A stretch of 27,565 bases of DNA from contig JALFIK010000145.1 in the NCBI GenBank assembly GCA_022776205.1, positions 1 to 27,565 on the forward strand, written 5' to 3'. This DNA is from Eubacterium sp. GTDB taxonomy: Bacteria > Bacillota > Clostridia > Lachnospirales > Lachnospiraceae. Every line of letters begins with the position of its first letter. The first letter of the stretch is position 1. Both the position numbers and the translations under genes were made by a program. Below, piece after piece: positions 1 through 8,056 of the stretch. The notes under the pieces are model-generated. The model was not told the origin of the DNA, did not search any database, and saw only the letters and a list, made by a program, of their open reading frames with translations.

Positions 1-1172
1 CATTGGCGGGAGTGATAGAGCAGGGGAAAAAAGAAGAGAGAATTGACCGGATATATGGAGCATGTTACGGCATTCAGGGGGTACTGGAGGAGAAATTTAG
101 CGACCTGACCGAGTTGGTGGATACGGAAGAAAAACTTGAAAAACTTCGTCGGACTCCGGCGGCAGCTCTTGGTTCCTGCCGGTTTAAATTAAGAGACATC
201 GACAAAGACGACAGCCAGTATAAGGAGATTGTAGATATTTTACATAAAAATAATATCGGCTATTTTGTTTATATTGGCGGCAACGATTCCATGGATACCG
301 TGGCGAAACTTTCTGCCTACTGTGATGAAAAAGGAATCGATGATATTAAGGTGATGGGGGCTCCAAAGACGATTGACAATGATCTTTGCGGTATTGACCA
401 TTGCCCGGGTTTTGGATCTGCAGCGAAATACATTGCGACGGTTTTTTGTGAGCTTGAGCAGGAGATTACTGTTTATGAGCCGGAAAATGTGATCATTGTT
501 GAGATGATGGGACGCCATGCCGGCTGGCTTACGGCAGCAGCCGCTCTTGCACAGGGCAGAAATAATAAAAAGGTGCCTTACCTTATTTATCTGGAGGAGG
601 TGCCGTTTTCCCTGGAACGTTTTCTGGAGGATGTCCGTGAAAAGCTGAAAGAAAGCCCGGCTGTTTTAGTGGCAGTCAGTGAGGGAGTGCATGATGAAAA
701 AGGCAGATTTCTGTGTGAGCAGGAAGGCAGCAGGGAGCTGGATGTTTTCGGGCATACGAAGCTGTCGGGAACCGGTAAGATTCTTGAGGAAGCGGTACGC
801 GCCCGGATTGGATGTAAGGTTCGTTCCATTGAGCTCAATTTATTACAGCGTTGTGCCGGACATATTTTAAGTAAGACCGATATTGAAGAGTCCGGTAAAC
901 TTGGTGCACTTGCGGTTTCTCTGGCGGTGAAAGGTGAAAGCGGATGTATGGCTTCCCTTCACAGAGTATCCGATGCACCTTATACGGTAGAATATGAGGG
1001 CGTGGATATCAGGCAGGTCGCAAACCTGGAAAAGAAAATACCGGCCGACTGGATCAACGAAGAGGGTAACGGGGTAAAAAAAGAACTAATCACATATCTT
1101 TCTCCGCTTGTGCAGGGAGAGTTATCAAGTTTTTATGAAAACGGCATGCCTTCCTATCTGTTGTTAAAATAG
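1..1172 (+). CDS. pfp: Diphosphate-dependent 6-phosphofructokinase, 5'-truncated by the window
   Basis: The protein phosphorylates fructose 6-phosphate to fructose 1,6-bisphosphate in cytosolic glycolysis, very probably with pyrophosphate rather than ATP. Counting from the first full codon (base 3), GGNDS lies at residues 92-96 and PKTIDND at 121-127. The Asp in GGNDS and the Lys in PKTIDND replace the two Gly residues typical of ATP-PFK, which is the known signature of PPi-PFK. MGRHAGW at 169-175 is the substrate-binding motif. The reading frame is open to the left edge, and the N-terminal glycine-rich segment (QSGGPTAVIN type, about 20 residues) is missing, so the TTG at base 3 is an internal Leu codon and not a start. 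The gene ends with TAG just before the leader of the nitrogenase-like operon and has no dedicated terminator of its own. Confidence 0.9.
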   Translation, partial: LAGVIEQGKKEERIDRIYGACYGIQGVLEEKFSDLTELVDTEEKLEKLRRTPAAALGSCRFKLRDIDKDDSQYKEIVDILHKNNIGYFVYIGGNDSMDTVAKLSAYCDEKGIDDIKVMGAPKTIDNDLCGIDHCPGFGSAAKYIATVFCELEQEITVYEPENVIIVEMMGRHAGWLTAAAALAQGRNNKKVPYLIYLEEVPFSLERFLEDVREKLKESPAVLVAVSEGVHDEKGRFLCEQEGSRELDVFGHTKLSGTGKILEEAVRARIGCKVRSIELNLLQRCAGHILSKTDIEESGKLGALAVSLAVKGESGCMASLHRVSDAPYTVEYEGVDIRQVANLEKKIPADWINEEGNGVKKELITYLSPLVQGELSSFYENGMPSYLLLK

Positions 1173-1178
1173 GAAAAA

Positions 1179-1184
1179 TATAAT
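1179..1184 (+). promoter_or_regulatory. Possible -10 box for the nitrogenase-like operon leader
   Basis: A perfect TATAAT lies seven bases after the pfp stop codon and would start a leader of about 135 nt ahead of the first nifH-like gene. No good -35 box is found at 16-18 bases; TTGTTA at 1161-1166 is only 12 bases away. The call rests on the -10 match and position only. Confidence 0.35.
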
Positions 1185-1247
1185 ACTGGAATCGACTCTG
1201 ACAGTAAAGTGATTTCTGCGCTGGAATAGTTGGATGAATCAAAGGAC

Positions 1248-1326
1248 ACAAGGTCTTAAATAGAGGCTCCCTTGTTCTGTATCCTGCTGTCAGTCTGTCG
1301 GCAGGAAAGGAATAAGGGAGTTTTTT
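1248..1326 (+). promoter_or_regulatory. Putative transcription attenuator (terminator/antiterminator) before nifH-like 1
   Basis: Bases 1267-1278 (CTCCCTTGTTCT) can pair with 1309-1320 (GGAATAAGGGAG), twelve pairs including two G-U. A small internal loop follows, then six more pairs (TCCTGC 1282-1287 with GCAGGA 1301-1306) and a 13-base loop. Six T residues (1321-1326) follow directly and abut the ATG at 1327. The right arm AAGGGAG is also the only ribosome site, so the hairpin would both end transcription and hide translation. Upstream ACAAGG (1248-1253) can pair with CCTTGT (1270-1275), a mutually exclusive fold that would act as an antiterminator. No known riboswitch class is recognised. 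The structure could instead be a plain pfp terminator, but then no promoter would remain for the operon. Confidence 0.65.
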
Positions 1327-2112
1327 ATGTTAAAAATTGCAATTTACGGAAAAGGTGGTATTGGGAAATCCACAGTGACCAGCAATCTGGCAGCAGCTTT
1401 TGCAAGTTTTGGGAAGAAGGTCATTCAGATCGGCTGTGATCCGAAAGCGGATTCCACCATTAATCTTCTTGGGGGAACCACCCCCATTCCGGTCATGAAT
1501 TATATGAGACAGTACGATGAGGAGCCGGATACGATCGAAGCAATTTCCAAAGTCGGGTATGGCGGTGTTTTATGCATTGAAACCGGCGGCCCCACACCGG
1601 GACTTGGCTGTGCCGGAAGAGGGATTATCGCAACATTTAATCTTCTGGAAGATCTGGAACTTTTTGAAACCTGTAAACCGGATGTAGTTCTTTATGATGT
1701 TCTTGGGGATGTGGTCTGCGGAGGGTTTGCCGCACCAATCCGGGAAGGCTATGCCAGTAAAGTGCTCATTGTTACTTCCGGAGAGAAAATGGCCCTCTAT
1801 GCGGCCAATAATATTAATAATGCAGTGAAAAATTTTGAGGACCGCAGCTATGCCAGAGTGTACGGCATTGTGTTAAATCACCGGAATGTGGAAAAGGAAG
1901 ACGAGCGGGTGGAAGAATTTGCAGTCTCTGTGGGACTTCCCATCGTAGGGAGAGTCCCGAGAAGTGATGAGATTACCCGATGGGAAGATGAGGGAAAGAC
2001 AGTGGTGGAAGGCGCACCGGAATCTGCAGCGGCGAAAGCCTTTTTTAAACTGGCTAAGGAGCTTCTTGAAACGGAGGACACCGAAGAAGAAAGAGGGCAG
2101 GAGGAAACCTGA
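1327..2112 (+). CDS. NifH-like nitrogenase iron protein homologue 1
   Basis: This is a MinD/NifH-superfamily ATPase that in characterised relatives (NifH, BchL, CfbC) passes electrons to a component-1 partner with ATP hydrolysis. The P-loop GKGGIGKST is at residues 8-16, DPKADST (switch I type) begins at 38, and the two cysteines that bridge a [4Fe-4S] cluster between two subunits are present: Cys95 in GLGCAGRG and Cys131 in DVLGDVVCGGF. The length of 261 aa is slightly below NifH (about 290). The tail is Glu-rich. It is the first gene of the operon and its TGA shares one base with the next ATG. The partner is almost certainly the adjacent D/K-like pair. True NifH is unlikely because no nif biosynthetic genes are nearby and the partner lacks cofactor ligands. 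Confidence 0.9.
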   Translation: MLKIAIYGKGGIGKSTVTSNLAAAFASFGKKVIQIGCDPKADSTINLLGGTTPIPVMNYMRQYDEEPDTIEAISKVGYGGVLCIETGGPTPGLGCAGRGIIATFNLLEDLELFETCKPDVVLYDVLGDVVCGGFAAPIREGYASKVLIVTSGEKMALYAANNINNAVKNFEDRSYARVYGIVLNHRNVEKEDERVEEFAVSVGLPIVGRVPRSDEITRWEDEGKTVVEGAPESAAAKAFFKLAKELLETEDTEEERGQEET

Positions 2113-3428
2113 TGATAAAAAAAGACACTCACGAGAAAGCATATTATATTACGGCAAAAGATTTGTCGGCAAGGGGAAAAGACCGGATTCCGGAAGAACT
2201 GATTCCATCGAAACATCTGATTTACAGCTCTCCGGCAACTCTTGCCTATAATTCACCGGGAGCCCAGGGATTTGGGGTAAAACGGGCCGGACTGGCCATT
2301 CCTGGATCGGTCATGCTGCTTTTAGCACCGGGATGCTGCGGAAGGAATACAACAATTTTAAGTGAACTCGGCGGCTATAGCGATCGCTTTTTCTATCTGA
2401 TGATGGATGAGACAGATATCGTGACGGGGAGACACTTGAAAAAAGTACCACAGGCGGTGGAAGAGATTTATAACTGTCTTGAAAAAAAGCCAACGGTCGT
2501 GATGATCTGCCTTACCTGTGTGGATGCCCTCCTTGGTACGGATATGGAACGAATTTGTAAAAAAGCCCGGGAAAAGATTGGAATTCCTGTTCTGCCCTGT
2601 TATATGTATGCCCTGACGAGAGAGGGGAGAAAACCCCCGATGGTTCATGTGCGTCAGTCCATTTATTCTCTGCTGGCGCCCAGGAAGAAAAAAAGTACTT
2701 CCGTAAATATTCTGGGTAATTTTGCTCCCCTTGAAGACAGCTGTGAGCTTTATGATTTGTTAAAACAGCTGGGGATTGAGACGATCCGGGAAATTTCCCG
2801 GTGTGAAACTTATGAAGAATATCTCCGGATGGCAGAGGCAAACTTTAATCTGGTTTTAGACCCGGAAGCGGCATATGCTGCGGATGATCTGCAAAAACGG
2901 CTGAACATTCCCTATATCGAACTTTACAGGCTCTATCAGATGGATAAGATAAAAAATCAATATGCTCTTTTTGCCTCCATCTTTGGAAAAGAGCTAAGGG
3001 ATGAGGTTTATTATGAAGAGGCATTTTCGGCCATAGATAATTTTAAGAAGCAATATCCGGATACCGTCTTTTGTGTGGGGGAGGGCTGCAATGCAAATCC
3101 TTATGAACTTTCCCTGGCACTGCTCCGTTATGGTTTTTCCGTGTCAGAAATTTTCGGAAACCTTTCGGGAGAGGATTTTGTCTATGTGGACAAAATTGCC
3201 TGTCTGAGTCCGGAGACAAAGATTTATTCCAATCTGGAACCGACGATGATTTTTTATGCGCCGGAGGAAAATCCGGTGGATCTTGCCATCGGGAAAGATG
3301 CAGCCTACTACCATCCGGAGGCGGTGTGTCTTGCATGGAGTGATGATGTAAAGCCTTTTGGCTATCGGGGAGTGGAGCATTTCTTTGAAAGTTGCAGGAT
3401 AGCTCTGGAAGAGAGGAAGAACAGATGA
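2112..3428 (+). CDS. Nitrogenase component-1-like protein, D-type subunit 1
   Basis: This is a member of the nitrogenase component 1 (oxidoreductase) family, 438 aa, and probably the alpha-like half of a complex served by the preceding iron protein. The N-terminal YNSPGAQG (46-53) aligns with the NifD segment that holds the first P-cluster cysteine, but no Cys is there. APGCCGRN (Cys75/76) matches the second P-cluster Cys region and TCVDALLGTD (Cys136) the third. The NifD segment with the FeMo-co Cys aligns with NLVLDPEAAY, giving Asp in its place, and the FeMo-co His aligns with Arg in KPFGYRGVEHFF near the C-terminus. So an Fe-S cluster site is plausible but a FeMo-co site is not. The substrate is unknown. 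The 3' end overlaps the next gene as ATGA. Confidence 0.85.
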   Translation: MIKKDTHEKAYYITAKDLSARGKDRIPEELIPSKHLIYSSPATLAYNSPGAQGFGVKRAGLAIPGSVMLLLAPGCCGRNTTILSELGGYSDRFFYLMMDETDIVTGRHLKKVPQAVEEIYNCLEKKPTVVMICLTCVDALLGTDMERICKKAREKIGIPVLPCYMYALTREGRKPPMVHVRQSIYSLLAPRKKKSTSVNILGNFAPLEDSCELYDLLKQLGIETIREISRCETYEEYLRMAEANFNLVLDPEAAYAADDLQKRLNIPYIELYRLYQMDKIKNQYALFASIFGKELRDEVYYEEAFSAIDNFKKQYPDTVFCVGEGCNANPYELSLALLRYGFSVSEIFGNLSGEDFVYVDKIACLSPETKIYSNLEPTMIFYAPEENPVDLAIGKDAAYYHPEAVCLAWSDDVKPFGYRGVEHFFESCRIALEERKNR

Positions 3429-4480
3429 AAGGTTTGAGAAAATATATTGCCCCCTTTGCACCGGACCAGTCGGGAGCGGCGGCGGTGTTTTGTGAACTAA
3501 ATGGGATGATCGTGATTCTGGATGCGGGAGGCTGTGCAGGAAATATCTGCGGGTTTGATGAACCACGCTGGTTTGAGAGCCGCAGTGCCATTTTCAGTGC
3601 GGGACTGCGGGATATGGATGCGATTCTCGGCAGAGATGACCGACTGGTTGAAAAGATCGGGAAGGCCTGTGAAAAAATAAAAGCAGAGTTTATTGCCGTG
3701 ATCGGCACGCCAGTTCCCGCTGTTATCGGAACAGACTACCGGGCTCTTTCCCGGATGATTGAGAAAAAAACAGGGATTGTTGCCCTGACCATGGATACGA
3801 GTGGTACAAGGCTTTATGACGAGGGAGAAAAAAAGGCATGGAAAGCTCTTTTTCACTGTTTTTCCAGGGAGAAAAAGCAGATTTCCGAAGGAAGAATCGG
3901 CCTGATTGGTGCCACGCCTCTGGAATTTGGCGGATACATGGAAGAAGAATATTTCAAAGAATATTTTGAGAAAAAAGGATATAAAAATCCGGTATGCTAT
4001 GGCATGGGAGCAGGAATTTCCCATATGAGGGAGGCGTCTTTTGCGGAGAAAAATATTGTTCTGGCTCCTTCCGGACTGGAAGCAGCCCGCTATTTAAAAA
4101 AGGAATTTGGCACACCTTATGAATTGTTTTGTCCGCCGGAAGTGATTCCGGACTGGAAACAGCATGTAAGCCGTCTGGAAGAACTTTCCGGGAAGAAGGT
4201 GCTTGTGGTACATCAGCAGGCTGTTGCAAACAGCATAAGACAAGAAATACTCGCATCCTGTCGGGCGCAGGTCAGGGTAGCTTCCTGGTTTATGCTTGAT
4301 CGGGAGTGGAAGGAGGAAGGAGATTTGTGTCTCAAAGAGGAAGATGACTGGATCGATCTGGTAAACAGGGAAGATTATGATGTGATTATTGCAGATCCTC
4401 TTTTAAAAAGAGCCGTTCCAAACTATGTGGGGATATGGTGGGATCTTCCTCATTTTGCCGTATCAGGAAAGAAGAGGTAG
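3425..4480 (+). CDS. Nitrogenase component-1-like protein, K-type subunit 1
   Basis: The 351-aa protein is the second component-1 family subunit of set 1. The start at 3425 is chosen because it overlaps the previous stop as ATGA and has AGAGGA about eight bases upstream; a start 33 bases earlier would add 11 residues that overlap coding sequence for no gain. The region PDQSG (13-17) matches the first NifK P-cluster Cys site without Cys but with Asp14. AGGC (Cys37) keeps the second Cys. The third site reads IGTPVPAVIGTD, again without Cys. DEPRW at 45-49 and TPVP..GTD are shared with the set-2 paralogue and look like family signatures. It probably pairs with the D-like protein upstream. Function unknown. 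Confidence 0.82.
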   Translation: MKGLRKYIAPFAPDQSGAAAVFCELNGMIVILDAGGCAGNICGFDEPRWFESRSAIFSAGLRDMDAILGRDDRLVEKIGKACEKIKAEFIAVIGTPVPAVIGTDYRALSRMIEKKTGIVALTMDTSGTRLYDEGEKKAWKALFHCFSREKKQISEGRIGLIGATPLEFGGYMEEEYFKEYFEKKGYKNPVCYGMGAGISHMREASFAEKNIVLAPSGLEAARYLKKEFGTPYELFCPPEVIPDWKQHVSRLEELSGKKVLVVHQQAVANSIRQEILASCRAQVRVASWFMLDREWKEEGDLCLKEEDDWIDLVNREDYDVIIADPLLKRAVPNYVGIWWDLPHFAVSGKKR

Positions 4481-4483
4481 TCT

Positions 4484-6793
4484 ATGGAACAGAGGATAAA
4501 AAAATGTATCCGTGTTTTTGGCATTGTTCAGGGTGTCGGGTTTCGGCCCACGGTAAAACGGCACGGAGATCGTTTTTTGGTGGATGGCAGTGTTTGTAAC
4601 AGAGGTCCTTATGTGGAAATCCGGGCAGCCGGAACAAAAGAAAATGTGGAAGGGTTTCTCCGGGCAATTCGGGAGGAACCGCCCCAAAGAGCTGTCATTT
4701 TGAAGATGGATGTGGAAGATGCACAAAAAGACCCGGAGGAAGAAGGCTTTTTTCATCCCTTTGCTATTATCGAAAGTGAAAAAGAAGAAGGGGAGATTTT
4801 TGTGTCTCCCGATATTGCCATTTGTCCGGAATGTAAAAAAGAACTGTATGATCCGAAAAACCGTCGATATCTCCATCCTTTTATTAACTGTACCTGCTGT
4901 GGCCCCCGGCTTACGATTTTAGACGGCATGCCCTATGACAGGGAGCGAACCAGTATGGCACAATTTCCAATGTGCGATTCCTGTGCCTATGAGTACACCC
5001 ATTCCCGGACGAGACGCTTTGATGCCCAGCCCGTCTGTTGTAATGAATGCGGCCCGGAAGTCTATCTGCTAGGGAGGCAAGAGCGGGGAAAAGAGGCCAT
5101 ACGTTATGCAAGAAAGGTGATAAGTGAAGGTGGAATTATTGCGGTAAAAGGAATCGGGGGCTTCCATCTGTGCTGTGATGCCACCCGGGAGGAGACAGTG
5201 GTAAAACTCCGGAACCGAAAGAAAAGGCCGATGAAACCCTTTGCCGTGATGGTGAAAGATCTTTCTGTTGCGAGAAGAGAGTGTAAGACGGAAGCTTTTT
5301 CAGAAGAGATTCTGGATGGACATCAAAAGCCGATTCTTCTTCTTGATAAAAAAGAAGGAGGAAAAATCTGTGGGGCGGTGGCACCGGATAATCCGAAAAT
5401 CGGGATTATGCTTCCCTATGCCCCGATTCAGCTTTTACTTTTTGATTACCGGGATGAAACAGACGTATCCGACTGTCTTGTCATGACCAGTGCAAATACT
5501 TCCGGCGCCCCGATCTGCCGGGATGATGAGGATGCCCGGAGAGAACTTTTCGGGCTTTGTGATGTGATTTTATCCCATGACCGGTGTATAAGAATCAGAG
5601 CGGATGATACAGTCATGGATTTTTATAAAAAAAAGCCCTACATGATAAGACGCTCCAGGGGATATGCTCCTCTTCCGATTATGCTGGAAGAAAATTTTCA
5701 TGGAGAAGTGCTGGCAGTTGGCGGAGAGTTAAAAAATACTTTTTGTATTGGAAAAGATCAGCTGTTTTATCCTTCTCCTTACATTGGGGACATGGGAGAT
5801 GTGCGTACGGTCAATGCGCTAAAAGAGTCGGTAAGACGGATGGAGGAGCTTTTGGAAGTCAGTCCCCGGATTGTAGCCTGCGACCTTCACCCGGCTTATA
5901 ATACAAGGGCATTTGCCGAAGAACTTGGACTGCCGGTTTATATGGTACAGCACCATTATGCACATATTCTGTCCTGTATGGCAGAAAATGAAGAGAGAGG
6001 TCCGGTAATCGGGGTCTCCTTTGACGGTACGGGATACGGAACGGACGAAACAATCTGGGGCGGAGAGATACTAATTGCGGATTATGATGGTTTCCAAAGA
6101 TGGGGAGCGGTGGAATCTTTTCCGCAGACCGGGGGTGACCGTGCGGCAAAAGAAGGATGGCGGATTGCAGTTTCTCTCCTCGGGGAAATTTTTGGAAGGG
6201 AAAAAGGCCTTGCAATCGTTGAAACTTTTGGCCTATGTGACCGGGCAGTGGCCAGCCTTCAGTTTACCATGGAAGAAAAAAAGATTAATACGATAACGTC
6301 TACCAGTGCCGGACGAATTTTTGACGGAATCAGTGCGATTTTAGGAATTCGGAAACAGTCCACCTTCGAGGGGGAGGCATCCATGGCATTGCAGTTTTTG
6401 GCCGAACAGTGGAAAAAACCGGTTACCGGGCCGGAGTTTTCTTTGAAAAAGGAGGGAGAACTGTGGAAATTGCCCACACTGTCTCTGGTGAAGGAAATTA
6501 CACAGCGACGGCTTATGGGTGAAGAAGAAGGAAAACTCGCCCGTTATTTTCATAAAGAACTTGCATCGGAGATTGTAAAGGCATGTAAACAGGCCCGGAA
6601 GGAAACGGGGATTGATATGGTTGCATTGAGTGGCGGTGTTTATCAAAATAAATTATTGTTGGATTACAGTGTAAAAATGTTAGAGGAAAATGATTTTCAT
6701 GTGCTGATTCATCATATGATTCCGGCCAATGACGGAGGAATTTGTCTTGGGCAGGCGGTGGCGGCCATGAAAAAATTACAGAAAGGGGAATAA
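4484..6793 (+). CDS. hypF: Carbamoyltransferase HypF
   Basis: HypF uses carbamoyl phosphate and ATP to carbamoylate the C-terminal Cys of HypE, the first step in making the cyanide ligands of the hydrogenase Fe(CN)2CO unit. At 769 aa it is full length. Domains in order are an N-terminal acylphosphatase domain with VQGVGFRP at 15-22, a zinc-finger region with Cys pairs at 114/117, 136-139, 164/167 and 185-189, a YrdC-like domain (about 200-390), and a Kae1-like domain with HHYAH near residue 490 and IPANDGGICLGQA at the C-terminus. It starts three bases after K-like 1 with GAGGT upstream and is two bases from hypC, so it lies in the same transcript as the nitrogenase-like genes. No key motif appears lost. 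Confidence 0.96.
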   Translation: MEQRIKKCIRVFGIVQGVGFRPTVKRHGDRFLVDGSVCNRGPYVEIRAAGTKENVEGFLRAIREEPPQRAVILKMDVEDAQKDPEEEGFFHPFAIIESEKEEGEIFVSPDIAICPECKKELYDPKNRRYLHPFINCTCCGPRLTILDGMPYDRERTSMAQFPMCDSCAYEYTHSRTRRFDAQPVCCNECGPEVYLLGRQERGKEAIRYARKVISEGGIIAVKGIGGFHLCCDATREETVVKLRNRKKRPMKPFAVMVKDLSVARRECKTEAFSEEILDGHQKPILLLDKKEGGKICGAVAPDNPKIGIMLPYAPIQLLLFDYRDETDVSDCLVMTSANTSGAPICRDDEDARRELFGLCDVILSHDRCIRIRADDTVMDFYKKKPYMIRRSRGYAPLPIMLEENFHGEVLAVGGELKNTFCIGKDQLFYPSPYIGDMGDVRTVNALKESVRRMEELLEVSPRIVACDLHPAYNTRAFAEELGLPVYMVQHHYAHILSCMAENEERGPVIGVSFDGTGYGTDETIWGGEILIADYDGFQRWGAVESFPQTGGDRAAKEGWRIAVSLLGEIFGREKGLAIVETFGLCDRAVASLQFTMEEKKINTITSTSAGRIFDGISAILGIRKQSTFEGEASMALQFLAEQWKKPVTGPEFSLKKEGELWKLPTLSLVKEITQRRLMGEEEGKLARYFHKELASEIVKACKQARKETGIDMVALSGGVYQNKLLLDYSVKMLEENDFHVLIHHMIPANDGGICLGQAVAAMKKLQKGE

Positions 6794-6795
6794 AA

Positions 6796-7005
6796 ATGTG
6801 CGTTGGATTACCGGCAAAAGTTATGACAATGAAAGATGGTATGGCAGTTGTGGATGCTTCCGGAGCAAAACGGGAAGTGTCTGCGCAACTCCTTGAAGAT
6901 TTAGAACCGGGAGATTATGTGATGGTTCATGCGGGCATGGCCATTGCGAAGATTACGGAAGATTCCGAAGAAGAAACGGAAGATCTCCTGGAGGAATTAT
7001 TATGA
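6796..7005 (+). CDS. hypC: Hydrogenase assembly chaperone HypC
   Basis: HypC is the small chaperone that, with HypD, carries the iron while CN and CO ligands are attached and then delivers it to a client apo-protein. The 69-aa product begins MCVGLPAKV, the family hallmark, in which Cys2 is the iron-binding residue after removal of Met. The start is the ATG two bases after the hypF stop, preceded by GAAAGGGG. A longer frame from 6742 would bury Cys2 and is rejected. The Glu-rich tail (SEEETEDLLEELL) is somewhat more acidic than usual. Its last codon overlaps the hypD start as ATGA, so the two are translationally coupled. Confidence 0.95.
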   Translation: MCVGLPAKVMTMKDGMAVVDASGAKREVSAQLLEDLEPGDYVMVHAGMAIAKITEDSEEETEDLLEELL

Positions 7006-8051
7006 AGGAACAGCAAAAAAGAGCAATTGAAATTATCAGAAATTATGATGGACCGCCGGTCCGGGTTATGGAAGTGTGCGGAACCCACACCCATGAGATA
7101 TTTCGCCTTGGAGTGCGCAAAATACTTCCTTCCAAAGTGGAACTGATATCCGGTCCGGGCTGTCCGGTCTGTGTCACACCGGCTGATTTTATTGATGAAG
7201 CGGTGTGGCTTGCTCTGGAAAAGGGAGTAACAGTCTGTACGTTTGGGGATTTGATCCGGGTGCCGGGCAGTGAAAAAAGTCTGGCAGATGCCCGGGGACT
7301 TGGAGGAAAGATTCAGATGGTATATTCTCCGGCAGATGCAGTCACCTATGCAAAAGCCCATCCCCGGGAGCAGGTCGTATTTTTATCCGTCGGATTTGAG
7401 ACGACTACCCCGGCCTGCTGCCTTTCCGTAAAGATGGCAAGGGAGGAAAAACTTACGAATTATGCCCTTCTTACGGCCAATAAGACAATGCCCGGAGCCT
7501 ATGGCATGTTAAAAGACAGTGCGGATGTTTTCCTTTACCCCGGGCATGTCAATGCCATAACGGGCAATGAATTAAACAGGCGCCTTGTCAGAGAAGAGGG
7601 AATCAGCGGAGTGGTCACCGGGTTTACTGCATCAGAAATTCTGGCAGCCTTTGCTCTTCTGCTCACAAAATTCCCGGAAGGACAGCCGTTTTTTATCAAT
7701 GCATATCCGAGAGTGGTAAAAGAAGATGGCAATCCTGCGGCAAGAAAAATGGTGGAAGAATATATGGAGCCTTGTGATTCCTGCTGGAGAGGCCTGGGAG
7801 TGATTCCCGGATCTGGTCTTAGGTTAAAGGATTGTCTGGCATCTTTTGATGCGAGAAAGAAGTATGCCGTTCCCAAAATGAAAGGACACACCAATCCGGG
7901 ATGTCGCTGCGGGGAGGTTTTAAAAGGAAACTGTCGGCCGACAGACTGTAAATTATTCGGAAAGACCTGTACGCCCCTTCATCCGGTGGGAGCCTGTATG
8001 GTTTCCAATGAAGGAGCCTGTTCGGCATATTTTCAGTATGAGACGAGGTAA
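7002..8051 (+). CDS. hypD: Hydrogenase maturation Fe-S protein HypD
   Basis: HypD is the scaffold on which the Fe(CN)2CO unit is built, working with HypC and HypE. The 349-aa protein keeps the expected cysteines: CGTHTH at 26-31, GPGCPVC at 52-57 (iron and redox site), and a C-terminal [4Fe-4S] domain with GCRCGEV, PTDCKLFGKTC and GACMVSNEGAC. Nothing essential seems lost. It overlaps hypC by four bases and is five bases from hypE. Intact active residues in HypC, HypD, HypE and HypF argue that the pathway really works here, even though no hydrogenase gene is present in the window. Confidence 0.96.
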   Translation: MKEQQKRAIEIIRNYDGPPVRVMEVCGTHTHEIFRLGVRKILPSKVELISGPGCPVCVTPADFIDEAVWLALEKGVTVCTFGDLIRVPGSEKSLADARGLGGKIQMVYSPADAVTYAKAHPREQVVFLSVGFETTTPACCLSVKMAREEKLTNYALLTANKTMPGAYGMLKDSADVFLYPGHVNAITGNELNRRLVREEGISGVVTGFTASEILAAFALLLTKFPEGQPFFINAYPRVVKEDGNPAARKMVEEYMEPCDSCWRGLGVIPGSGLRLKDCLASFDARKKYAVPKMKGHTNPGCRCGEVLKGNCRPTDCKLFGKTCTPLHPVGACMVSNEGACSAYFQYETR

Positions 8052-8056
8052 GAAAA

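Noticed and set aside
3..5. TTG as the start codon of the phosphofructokinase
   Set aside because: The family has a conserved nucleotide-binding segment before this point, and the frame is open to the edge, so the gene starts outside the window.
1161..1184. TTGTTA with TATAAT as a full sigma-A promoter
   Set aside because: The spacer is only 12 bases; only the -10 box is kept as a weak candidate.
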